Source: Candidatus Desulfobacillus denitrificans (lineage in GTDB: Bacteria; Pseudomonadota; Gammaproteobacteria; Burkholderiales; Rhodocyclaceae). Taken from it: a stretch of DNA of 64,000 nucleotides. A program made the position numbers and the translations under genes. Positions 35,683 to 44,374 of the stretch are shown one piece after another. The stretch's first letter is position 1. Each line of letters opens with the position of its first letter. The stretch lies in the NCBI GenBank assembly GCA_017347485.1, contig AP021857.1, positions 1,779,390-1,843,389 of the forward strand, read 5' to 3'. Below the pieces are notes generated by a model. It saw nothing but the letters and a program-made list of their open reading frames with translations, did no database searches and had not been told where the DNA came from.

Positions 35683-36411
35683 TCAATTCAATTCGTTCAG
35701 GTAATAGTGTTCCGCGGTCGAATACAGACCGCGCCGCCACTCGACCGGCTTGTCGCCGTAGGTGTAGGTGACGCGTTCGACCGAAAGCAGCGGACTGCCT
35801 TCTTCTACTTTCAGCTGCTCGGCCGAGGCGCGGTCCGCCGCCACGGCGCGGATGCGTTCTTCCGCACGGATCATGCGCACGCCAAAGCGCGCCTCGAACA
35901 GCGTATAGAGCGAATCGTGGTTGTTCTGCAGCACCTCGAGCGTGAGCCCCTGGAAGACTTCGCCCGGCAGGTAGATTTCGTCCAGTACGACCGGCTTGCC
36001 GTCGAACTTGAGCAGGCGGCGCACGATGTTGATGGGGCTGCCGAGGGGAATATCGAGGATGCGCGCGGCCTCCTGGCCGGCCTTGGCGCGCCAGCATTCG
36101 AGGGGCACGCTCTGCGGCACGGCGACGCCGCCCTCGTTGGGCACGACGCGAAGGAATCGAAAGAAGGCGCGCGGATCGTTGTGCGAAGCAACATAAGTGC
36201 CCTTGCCCTGCTTGCGCACGACAAGATTCTCCGCCGCCATCTCGTCGATGGCCTTGCGCACCGTTCCCTGGCTGACGTTGAAGCGGACGGCCAATTCGGC
36301 CTCGCTGGGGATGGCTTCGCCGGGGCGCCACTCACCGGATGCAAGCCCCTGCAGGATCAGGTGCTTGATCTGGCGATAAAGCGGACTGAAGGTCGGGGAC
36401 ACTTGCGCCAT
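35683..36411 (-). CDS. GntR/HutC-family transcriptional regulator
   Basis: The 242-aa product has a winged helix (PSEAELAVRFNVSQGTVRKAIDE) and a UTRA ligand domain (SPINIVRRLLKFDGKPVVLDE, SLYTLFEARFGVRMIRAEE). Such regulators respond to small metabolites. It lies between the sdh operon and divergent mdh, so it is a good candidate to control TCA genes; the repeat ATAGGT...ACCTAT in the divergent region could be its site. The ligand is unknown. Confidence 0.88.
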   Translation of the reverse strand: MAQVSPTFSPLYRQIKHLILQGLASGEWRPGEAIPSEAELAVRFNVSQGTVRKAIDEMAAENLVVRKQGKGTYVASHNDPRAFFRFLRVVPNEGGVAVPQSVPLECWRAKAGQEAARILDIPLGSPINIVRRLLKFDGKPVVLDEIYLPGEVFQGLTLEVLQNNHDSLYTLFEARFGVRMIRAEERIRAVAADRASAEQLKVEEGSPLLSVERVTYTYGDKPVEWRRGLYSTAEHYYLNELN

Positions 36412-36445
36412 GCAGCAATTTCAGCATAAAAAAACCCTGACGTCT

Positions 36446-36514
36446 ATAGGTTCACTTATGTCTTATATATGATATTAGATACCTATTGACACACTGCAAA
36501 AAGAATTTTACCAT
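36446..36514 (+). promoter_or_regulatory. mdh promoter and possible GntR operator
   Basis: -35 TTGACA (36486-36491) and -10 TACCAT (36509-36514) with a 17-base spacer fit sigma-70. Upstream, ATAGGT (36446-36451) and ACCTAT (36481-36486) form an inverted repeat that abuts the -35. The region between is AT-rich. Confidence 0.6.
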
Positions 36515-36600
36515 CGCCCGCATTCCCGGCTGGCTTGTATCAGCGAGCCCACGCCTGACGAAGCGCCGTTTTGAACAACCTGAATCGAGGAGTCAATCCC

Positions 36601-37590
<990 letters not shown>

Positions 37591-37615
37591 AGCACGCGCG
37601 CGGGGTGGTCGCCAA

Positions 37616-38626
37616 GTGAACACCGCGCTTCACCCCTCCGCCGTCCTTTACAGCGAAGCGAGGCCTTTCCCAGCCCTGCCCGCCTGCGAGCACTATGCCG
37701 GCAGCGAAAAACTGATCGGCAAGGCACTCGCCTTGCAGCAGGCGCTCGGGCCGATCTTCGACCTCACCTGTGACTGCGAGGACGGCGCTCCGGCCGGCGC
37801 CGAGCGAGCCCACGCAGAGATGATTGCCGCGGCCATCAACTCGGCTGACAACCGCTTCGAACGTGTCGGTGTCCGCATCCACGACATCACCCACCCGCGC
37901 TGGCGCGACGAGATCGAGATCATCGTCGGCAGAGCCGGCGCGCGCCTCGCCTACGTCACCTTCCCGAAGGTCGGCGGCCGCCAGGATGCGCAGACCATGC
38001 TGATGGCGCTGGCCGCCGTCGCCAAGGTCAACGGCATCGCGCGGCCGATCCCGGCCCACGTGCTGATCGAAACCCACGGCGCGCTGCGCGAGGTGGAGGA
38101 GATCGCCGCCCTGCCCGGCGTCGAGACGCTGGACTTCGGCCTGATGGATTTCGTCAGCGCCCACCATGGCGCGATTCCCGCCGCGGCCATGCAGAGCCCC
38201 GGCCAGTTCGAGCATCCGCTGGTGGCGCGCGCCAAGTGCGCCATCGCCGCCGCCGCGCTCGGCCACGGCCTGGTGCCCGCGCACAACGTCACCACCGAAC
38301 TGCACGACACCCGGGCGGTCCATGAGGATGCCCGCCGCGCCCGCGAGCAATTCGGCTACCTGCGCATGTGGAGCATCCACCCGAACCAGGTGCAGCCGAT
38401 TGTCGACGCCATGCGGCCGAATTTCGACGAAGTCAACGAAGCGGCCGGCATCCTGCTCGCCGCGCAGGCCGCCGACTGGGGGCCGATCCGCCACGACGGC
38501 CGCCTGCACGACCGCGCCTCCTATCGCTATTACTGGGAACTGCTCGCCCGCGCCCACGCCACCGGCATGGATCTGCCGGTCGGGGTGAAACGGCAGTTCT
38601 TTTCCACTCCGCCCCAATCATCCTGA
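37616..38626 (+). CDS. CitE-like HpcH/HpaI lyase
   Basis: A citrate-lyase beta-subunit-like enzyme, probably acting on a malyl-, citramalyl- or methylmalyl-CoA. The 336-aa product has VLYSEARPFPA, CDCEDGAPAGAERAHAE (metal-binding acidic site), FDLTCDCED, LIETHGALREVEEIAALPG and HPNQVQPIVDAM. GTG at 37616 is used, without a strong Shine-Dalgarno sequence. It sits between mdh and acnB, pointing to a C4/C5 acid or acyl-CoA lyase role rather than citrate fermentation (no citF/citD). Substrate unproven. Confidence 0.85.
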   Translation: MNTALHPSAVLYSEARPFPALPACEHYAGSEKLIGKALALQQALGPIFDLTCDCEDGAPAGAERAHAEMIAAAINSADNRFERVGVRIHDITHPRWRDEIEIIVGRAGARLAYVTFPKVGGRQDAQTMLMALAAVAKVNGIARPIPAHVLIETHGALREVEEIAALPGVETLDFGLMDFVSAHHGAIPAAAMQSPGQFEHPLVARAKCAIAAAALGHGLVPAHNVTTELHDTRAVHEDARRAREQFGYLRMWSIHPNQVQPIVDAMRPNFDEVNEAAGILLAAQAADWGPIRHDGRLHDRASYRYYWELLARAHATGMDLPVGVKRQFFSTPPQSS

Positions 38627-38641
38627 AGAGAGGACCCACCC

Positions 38642-41239
38642 GTGCTGGAAGCCTACCGTGCCCATGCCGCCGAGCGCGCCGCCCTCGGCATCCCCGCCCT
38701 GCCCCTCACCGCCAAGCAGACCGAGGAACTCGTCGCCCTGCTGCTCGACCCGCCCAAGGGCGAAGAGGCCTTCCTGGTCGAGCTGCTCGCGCATCGCGTG
38801 CCGGCCGGCGTGGACGATGCCGCCAAGGTCAAGGCGGCGTTCCTGGCGAAAGTCAGTCGCGGCGAGACGGCGTGCGCGCTGATTTCTCGTGAAAAGGCCA
38901 CGGAGCTGCTCGGCACCATGCTCGGCGGCTACAACGTCAAGCCGCTCATCGACCTCCTCGACGACGCCGCGGTCGGCGCCGTCGCCGCCAAGGGCCTGAA
39001 GGGCACCCTGCTGATGTTCGACTACTTCCACGACGTCGCGGAAAAGGCGAAAAAGAGCAATGCCAACGCCAAGGCCGTCATGCAGTCCTGGGCCGACGCC
39101 GAGTGGTTCACGCAGCGTCCGGAAGTGGCGAAGAAGATCACCGTCACCGTCTTCAAGGTCACCGGCGAGACCAACACCGACGACCTCTCGCCCGCCCCCG
39201 ACGCCTGGAGCCGCCCGGACATCCCGCTGCACGGCCTGGCCATGCTGAAGAACCCGCGCGAAGGCATCGTCCCCGAGAAGCCCGGCGAGCGCGGACCGAT
39301 CGGGCTGATCGACGAACTGAAGAAGAAGGGCCATCCGGTCGCCTACGTCGGCGACGTCGTCGGCACCGGCTCCTCGCGCAAGTCGGCCACCAACTCGGTG
39401 ATCTGGTGGACCGGCGAGGACATCCCCTTCGTGCCGAACAAGCGCTACGGCGGCTTCTGCCTCGGCGGCAAGATCGCGCCGATCTTCTTCAACACGCAGG
39501 AAGACGCCGGCGCCTTCCCGATCGAGTGCGACGTCGCGCAGATGAACATGGGCGACGTCATCGACATCTATCCCTACGACAAGAAGATCGAGAAGAACGG
39601 CCAAGTCATCGCCACCTTCACGTACAAGTCGGAAGTGCTGCTCGACGAAGTGCGCGCCGGCGGCCGCATCAACCTGATCATCGGCCGCGCCCTCACGGCG
39701 CGCGCGCGCGAGGCGCTGGGCCTCCCCGTTTCGACGCTGTTCCGCCTGCCGCAGGCGCCGAAGGATTCCGGCAAGGGCTTCTCGCTGGCGCAGAAGATGG
39801 TCGGCCGGGCCTGCGGCCTGCCCGAAGGCAAGGGCATCCGCCCCGGCACCTACTGCGAGCCGAAGATGACCACCGTCGGTTCCCAGGACACCACCGGCCC
39901 GATGACGCGCGACGAACTGAAGGACCTCGCCTGCCTCGGCTTCTCCGCCGACATGGTGATGCAGTCGTTCTGCCACACCGCCGCCTATCCGAAGCTGGTC
40001 GACGTGCGCATGCACCGCGAGCTGCCGACGTTCATCAGCACGCGCGGCGGCGTCGCCCTGCGCCCCGGCGACGGCGTCATCCACTCCTGGCTGAACCGCC
40101 TGCTGCTGCCCGACACGGTGGGCACCGGTGGCGACTCGCACACCCGCTTCCCGATCGGCATTTCCTTCCCGGCCGGCTCGGGCCTGGTCGCCTTCGCCGC
40201 CGCCACCGGCGTGATGCCGCTCGACATGCCGGAGTCGGTGCTGGTGCGCTTCAAGGGTTCGCTCGCCGACGCCGGCAAGCGCGGCGTCACCCTGCGCGAC
40301 CTGGTGAACGCCATTCCCTACTACGCCCTCAAGCAGAATCTCCTCACCGTCGAGAAGAAGGGCAAGAAGAACGTCTTCTCCGGCCGCATCCTCGAGATCG
40401 AGGGCCTGCCCGACCTGAAGGTGGAACAGGCCTTCGAGCTGTCGGACGCCGCCGCCGAGCGCTCCGCCGCCGCCTGCTCGGTGCACCTCGACAAGGCGCC
40501 GATCATCGAGTACATGCGCTCGAACATCGTGCTGATGAAGTGGATGATCGCCAACGGCTACCAGGACGCCCGCACACTGGGCCGCCGCATCAAGGCCATG
40601 GAAGCCTGGATCGCCGACCCGCAGCTGCTGAAGGCCGACGCCGACGCCGAGTACGCCGCGGTGATCGAGATCGATCTCGCCGACGTCAAGGAGCCGCTGG
40701 TGGCCTGCCCGAACGATCCGGACGACGTCAAGACGCTCTCCGAAGTCGCCGGCGACAAGATCGACGAGGTGTTCATCGGCTCGTGCATGACCAACATCGG
40801 CCACTTCCGCGCCGCGGGCAAGGTGCTCGACGGCAAGAGCGACATCCCGACGCGCCTGTGGATCGCCCCGCCGACCAAGATGGACGCCATGATCCTCAAC
40901 GAGGAAGGCTACTACGCCGTCCTCGGCAAGAGCGGCGCGCGCATGGAGATGCCGGGCTGCTCGCTGTGCATGGGCAACCAGGCGCAGATCCGCAAGGGCA
41001 GCACGGCGATGTCGACCTCGACGCGCAACTTCCCCAACCGCCTCGGCATCGACACCCGCGTCTACCTCGGCTCGGCCGAGCTGGCAGCGGTGTGCGCGCT
41101 GATGGGCAGGATCCCCACGGTGGCCGAGTACCTGGAACAGGTCAAGGCGGTCAACGCCAAGGCCGCCGATGTTTACCGCTACATGAACTTCGACCAGATC
41201 GCCGAGTTCAGGGAAGTGGCGGACACCGTGACGGTGTAA
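38642..41239 (+). CDS. acnB: Aconitate hydratase B
   Basis: Isomerises citrate and isocitrate; AcnB can also bind mRNA when iron is scarce. The 865-aa product has the HEAT-like N-terminus, Fe-S cysteines in [12 protein letters not shown] and [11 protein letters not shown], and family stretches [12 protein letters not shown] and [14 protein letters not shown] start at 38642 follows AGAGGA. A dispersed-motif copy at 38849-38872 encodes KVSRGETA in the early region, replacing sequence at a variable site. Terminator and repeats follow immediately. Confidence 0.98.
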   Translation: MLEAYRAHAAERAALGIPALPLTAKQTEELVALLLDPPKGEEAFLVELLAHRVPAGVDDAAKVKAAFLAKVSRGETACALISREKATELLGTMLGGYNVKPLIDLLDDAAVGAVAAKGLKGTLLMFDYFHDVAEKAKKSNANAKAVMQSWADAEWFTQRPEVAKKITVTVFKVTGETNTDDLSPAPDAWSRPDIPLHGLAMLKNPREGIVPEKPGERGPIGLIDELKKKGHPVAYVGDVVGTGSSRKSATNSVIWWTGEDIPFVPNKRYGGFCLGGKIAPIFFNTQEDAGAFPIECDVAQMNMGDVIDIYPYDKKIEKNGQVIATFTYKSEVLLDEVRAGGRINLIIGRALTARAREALGLPVSTLFRLPQAPKDSGKGFSLAQKMVGRACGLPEGKGIRPGTYCEPKMTTVGSQDTTGPMTRDELKDLACLGFSADMVMQSFCHTAAYPKLVDVRMHRELPTFISTRGGVALRPGDGVIHSWLNRLLLPDTVGTGGDSHTRFPIGISFPAGSGLVAFAAATGVMPLDMPESVLVRFKGSLADAGKRGVTLRDLVNAIPYYALKQNLLTVEKKGKKNVFSGRILEIEGLPDLKVEQAFELSDAAAERSAAACSVHLDKAPIIEYMRSNIVLMKWMIANGYQDARTLGRRIKAMEAWIADPQLLKADADAEYAAVIEIDLADVKEPLVACPNDPDDVKTLSEVAGDKIDEVFIGSCMTNIGHFRAAGKVLDGKSDIPTRLWIAPPTKMDAMILNEEGYYAVLGKSGARMEMPGCSLCMGNQAQIRKGSTAMSTSTRNFPNRLGIDTRVYLGSAELAAVCALMGRIPTVAEYLEQVKAVNAKAADVYRYMNFDQIAEFREVADTVTV
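38849..38872 (-). repeat. Dispersed motif copy 4 (inside acnB)
   Basis: Exact copy on the minus strand (AAAGTCAGTC...ACGGCG on the plus strand); read as KVSRGETA in AcnB. Confidence 0.85.
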
Positions 41240-41240
41240 G

Positions 41241-41264
41241 CGCCGTTCCGCCGGGACTGACTTT
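41241..41264 (+). repeat. Dispersed motif copy 5 (after acnB)
   Basis: Exact copy one base after the acnB stop, immediately upstream of the acnB terminator. Confidence 0.85.
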
Positions 41265-41274
41265 TGTCCTGCAG

Positions 41275-41300
41275 CCCCCGCCCGCAAGGCGGGGGTTTTT
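41275..41300 (+). terminator. acnB rho-independent terminator
   Basis: Stem CCCCCGCC/GGCGGGGG with loop CGCAA and a run of five T. It ends the mdh-acnB transcript. A second copy follows at 41945-41972. Confidence 0.85.
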
Positions 41301-41366
41301 GTCTGCGCGAAGAAACAAGGTTAAACTGATAAAACGACTCAAGCAGCAAGACAGCACGGAGCGACC

Positions 41367-41588
41367 ATGGATCACATTGAACGAATCACAATCGAGCCCG
41401 GCAAGTGTGGCGGACGCCCCTGCATCCGCGGCATGCGCATTCGCGTGCGCGACATCCTGGAAATGCTCGGAGAAGGCGTGCCCATGGATGAAATCCTGGA
41501 AGACTTCCCCGATCTGGAAAGGGAAGACATTCTTGCCTGCCTGCAGTATGCTGCCCGCCGTGCCGATATCGTGCGCCTGGCTGCATGA
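41367..41588 (+). CDS. DUF433 protein, putative antitoxin
   Basis: The 73-aa product shows the DUF433 signature: GKCGGRPCIRGMRIRVRDIL and EILEDFPDLEREDILACLQYA. Members pair with DUF5615 PIN-like toxins. It overlaps the next gene by 4 bases (ATGA). It is a probable antitoxin and DNA binder. Confidence 0.88.
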   Translation: MDHIERITIEPGKCGGRPCIRGMRIRVRDILEMLGEGVPMDEILEDFPDLEREDILACLQYAARRADIVRLAA

Positions 41589-41917
41589 ACCTCTGGGTCG
41601 ACGCCCAACTCCCGCCTCAGCTGGCACACTGGATCAAGGAGCGTTTCGGAATCGAAGCCTGCGCGCTGCGCGATCTTGGATTGCGCGACGCGACCGATGA
41701 ACGGATTTTTCAGTCTGCCCGGCGGGAAGGCATCGTTATCGTCAGCAAGGACAGCGATTTCGTCGAGCTCTCCCTGAAATATGGCACACCGCCCCAGCTG
41801 ATCTGGATCACCTGCGGAAACGTGACAAACCGCCACCTGAAACAGGTTTTCTCCACAGCCTTGCCCACCGCTCTCGATCTGATCAAGTCAGGGGAAGCCA
41901 TCGTGGAAATCGGCTGA
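41585..41917 (+). CDS. DUF5615 PIN-like protein, putative toxin
   Basis: The 110-aa product starts MNLWVDAQLPPQLAHWIKER and has IVIVSKDSDFVEL, the acidic residues of the PIN-like fold. Probably an RNase toxin partnered with DUF433. The pair is an insert between two terminator copies. Confidence 0.86.
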   Translation: MNLWVDAQLPPQLAHWIKERFGIEACALRDLGLRDATDERIFQSARREGIVIVSKDSDFVELSLKYGTPPQLIWITCGNVTNRHLKQVFSTALPTALDLIKSGEAIVEIG

Positions 41918-41927
41918 ATGCAAGCCG

Positions 41928-41972
41928 ACTGACTTGTCCCGCAGCCCCCGCCCGCAAGGCGGGGGTTTTTTT
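41928..41972 (+). repeat. Second copy of the acnB motif-terminator block
   Basis: GACTGACTTG, then GTCC-GCAG and the same CCCCCGCC/GGCGGGGG hairpin with seven T. It repeats 41255-41300 with two indel bases and one substitution but lacks the CGCCGT half. The block flanks the DUF433/DUF5615 insert as a direct repeat and also works as a terminator. Confidence 0.8.
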
Positions 41973-42020
41973 GGCGGGCGGCCAGTACAATGTCGGCAGT
42001 ACAGCTCGCAAGGACAACCC

Positions 42021-42875
42021 ATGACGACCCGGCCACAAAACGACGAAGGACGGCTCTTTTCCGCCCGGCTGCTGCGCTCCGAGCGCATCACGCCGGCCGC
42101 CTCGCCGGAGGAAGTGCGCAACCTGGTGTTCCATACCGAAGACCTCGCCTTCGACGGGCGCACGGGCCAGTGCATCCGCGTGCTGGCGCCCGGGCAGTTC
42201 GGCAACCCCCATCACGCCCGCCTCTATTCGCTGGCCGAGGTCGATGACGCCGCCAGCGAGGCCACCGAGTTCACCCTCTGCGTGCGCCGCTGCCACTACG
42301 TCGACGACTTCAGCGGCCAGGAATATCCGGGCGTCGCCTCGAACTACCTGTGCGACCTGCGCCCCGGCGGCGAGATCCGCTTCGCCGGCCCGATCGGCTA
42401 CCCGTTCAGCGTCCCCGCCGACCCGCGGGCCGACATCCTCATGATCGGCATGGGCACCGGCATCGCGCCCTTCCGCGGCCTGGTGCGGGACATCTATCGC
42501 GGACACGGCGGCTGGCAGGGGCGCGTGCGCCTCTTCCACGGCGCCCGCAGCGGCATCGAGATGCTCTACATGAACGAGGAAAACCGCGATCTCGCCCTCT
42601 ACTACGACGAGGCCACCTTCCGCGCCTTCCAGGCCGTCAGCCCGCGCCCCCATTTCGCCGAGCCGGTGGCCATCGACGAGGCCCTCGCGCGCAACGCCGC
42701 GGAAGTCTGGGACATGCTGCAGGGCGCGGATGCGCGCGTCTTCGTCGCCGGCCCGCAGGCCATGCAGGCGACGGTGGACAAGGCCATCGCCGCCATGGCG
42801 GGGAGCGCCGAAGCCTGGGCGTCATTGCGGCAGAAACTCGTCGACAGCGGGCGCTGGCAGGAAGTCCTCTACTGA
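42021..42875 (+). CDS. Ferredoxin-NADP reductase-like flavoprotein
   Basis: The 284-aa product is a plant-type FNR-like oxidoreductase: FAD-binding ARLYSLAEV, the NADP loop IGMGTGIAPFRG, VFVAGPQAMQ and a C-terminal aromatic RWQEVLY. It resembles the reductases that deliver electrons to oxygenases or ferredoxin (BoxA-type), but the acceptor is unknown. ATG 42021 has AAGGA upstream. A dispersed motif begins right after its stop. Confidence 0.83.
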   Translation: MTTRPQNDEGRLFSARLLRSERITPAASPEEVRNLVFHTEDLAFDGRTGQCIRVLAPGQFGNPHHARLYSLAEVDDAASEATEFTLCVRRCHYVDDFSGQEYPGVASNYLCDLRPGGEIRFAGPIGYPFSVPADPRADILMIGMGTGIAPFRGLVRDIYRGHGGWQGRVRLFHGARSGIEMLYMNEENRDLALYYDEATFRAFQAVSPRPHFAEPVAIDEALARNAAEVWDMLQGADARVFVAGPQAMQATVDKAIAAMAGSAEAWASLRQKLVDSGRWQEVLY

Positions 42876-42899
42876 CGCCGTCCCGCCGGGACTGACTTT
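42876..42899 (+). repeat. Dispersed motif copy 6 (after the FNR-like gene)
   Basis: Exact copy starting directly at the base after the stop codon; the best hairpin version (GTCCC-gcc-GGGAC). Confidence 0.85.
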
Positions 42900-42981
42900 C
42901 GCTTCCTGCCGTGTTTTTCCGCCCTGCCCTACAGATGGCACCGGTCCTGCCGTTAATCCCGTCAGGAACCAGGAGGCGGAT

Positions 42982-43881
42982 ATGTTCAAACTGATCTGGA
43001 GCAACAAGGACCCGGCGAGCGACAGGACGCCGGCGGCCGACCCCGCCCCCGGCGCGGAGCAGTTGCGCATGCTCATCGAGCATTTCCCGATCGGCCGCAA
43101 GATCCGCTATTTTCCCGAGTTCCAGCGCGACATCGTCTTCCAGACCCTCATCATCGCCTACGGCGTGAACGACCACCTCGTCTATGCGCGCGAGGACATC
43201 CGCCGCGATGCCGACGGCCAGCCCGCCGCTTTCCTCGTCGGCGAAAAGAAGTCCCTGCTGAAGCGCGAACAGGTGAAGAAACTGCAGATCATGGTGCCCG
43301 ACACCACGGACATGGAGCGCTCGCTCGATTACATCCGCCGGGCCAGCCTCGGCCGCAACGGCCAGTTCGTGCGCGGCAACACCATCACCCTGATCGCCGA
43401 CACCTGCAATCGCGGCATTCCCAGCATCGACACCCAGGTCGACAGCCGCATCAAGCTGAAGGACGGCCCCTACCGCGACAACCAGATGATCCTGCTGCGG
43501 CCGGATTTCGACACGCTGCGCATCGCCGACCAGCGCCAGAAGGCGCGCGTGCAAAGCGACGTGCCCGTGCACCTCTACCTGAAGGAGGAGGCGCCGCCCG
43601 TTTCCTGCATCCTGGGGGATTTTTCGGACGTCTCCCTGCGCCTGACCGCCCGCCCCGGCCAGCCGGGCCTGCCGGCGCTCAAGCCGAACGACAAGGTGAC
43701 GGTGGTGCTTGGCCTCGGCGATGCGACGCGCAGCTATCGCGTCCGCGGCGTGGTGTTCCGTGCCGCCGCGGACGCCTGCGTGGTGAAGATGCGCCAGCTC
43801 TACAGGGACGGGGAATTTTCCCCCGTCAGGACGATGGACGTCCTCGAGATCAAGACCGCGCTGCTCAATCTGAACGGCTGA
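42982..43881 (+). CDS. PilZ-like domain protein
   Basis: The 299-aa cytoplasmic product has a flagellar-brake-like layout: N-terminal YcgR-type region (IGRKIRYFPEFQRDI, VYAREDIRRDADG), then a PilZ-like beta barrel (DVPVHLYLKEEAPPVSCILG, LRPDFDTLRIADQ, DATRSYRVRGVVF). Canonical RxxxR and DxSxxG of c-di-GMP binding are degenerate (QRQKAR and DFSDVSL). AGGAGG upstream. It probably links to c-di-GMP; no flagellar genes are nearby. Confidence 0.7.
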   Translation: MFKLIWSNKDPASDRTPAADPAPGAEQLRMLIEHFPIGRKIRYFPEFQRDIVFQTLIIAYGVNDHLVYAREDIRRDADGQPAAFLVGEKKSLLKREQVKKLQIMVPDTTDMERSLDYIRRASLGRNGQFVRGNTITLIADTCNRGIPSIDTQVDSRIKLKDGPYRDNQMILLRPDFDTLRIADQRQKARVQSDVPVHLYLKEEAPPVSCILGDFSDVSLRLTARPGQPGLPALKPNDKVTVVLGLGDATRSYRVRGVVFRAAADACVVKMRQLYRDGEFSPVRTMDVLEIKTALLNLNG

Positions 43882-43886
43882 AAGCG

Positions 43887-43912
43887 GCAACCCCGCCGTG
43901 AAGCGGGGTTGC
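43887..43912. terminator. Bidirectional terminator hairpin
   Basis: Perfect stem GCAACCCCGC/GCGGGGTTGC with loop CGTGAA between converging genes; no T-run. Confidence 0.7.
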
Positions 43913-43939
43913 GGGCCTTGCCGTGACGCCGAAACGGGT

Positions 43940-44194
43940 TCAGCAGCCGCGTCCTCGCCACTGCTCCGCCTTGCTCAGGGCGGCCTGATGCTGGGCGCTC
44001 ACCCTGGCCCGGTAGGGGATGTCGTAGAGCAGGCAGATGCCGATGAACACCAGCGTGCCGGCCAGGGCCTGGTTGAGCCCCATGGACGACAGAAAGCGAA
44101 AGGCCGGATAGGCCAGCACCGCCGACACCAGCAGCCAGATCACGGTCAGGATGCGGTAGCCGCCGCTTGGGGATTGATTTGTCCTGCCTGCCAT
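43940..44194 (-). CDS. Small inner-membrane protein
   Basis: The 84-aa product starts MAGRTNQSPSGGYRILTVIW, with two membrane helices and an Arg/Gln-rich tail ending GRGC. ATG 44194 is preceded by AGGAGGACGC. Function unknown. Confidence 0.75.
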   Translation of the reverse strand: MAGRTNQSPSGGYRILTVIWLLVSAVLAYPAFRFLSSMGLNQALAGTLVFIGICLLYDIPYRARVSAQHQAALSKAEQWRGRGC

Positions 44195-44374
44195 TGCGTC
44201 CTCCTTTTCTTGGCGATTGCGATTCACAGACGCACTTCTGCAATCGCCATGCCAATCCCGCAATCCCTTGATATGAAATGAACAAGCAAGGCGCCGCCGG
44301 AAACCGGCCTGCCCTTTGTCGCCACAAGCCGACAATAAAGGTCAGGCGGGAGGATCAGGCGGCCCGGGCCATGG

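Noticed and set aside
38618..41287. Very long antisense reading frame opposite acnB (and similar ones opposite clpB, odhA, sdhA, acnA, pyc, the GGDEF-EAL gene)
   Set aside because: High-GC genes create open antisense frames. Sense frames have clear family motifs; the antisense proteins are Arg/His/Gln-rich low-complexity and have no motifs.
44161..44181. Possible eleventh motif copy near the small membrane protein start
   Set aside because: The CGCCG and GATTGATTT parts resemble the motif but spacing and bases differ from the fixed 8-base geometry.
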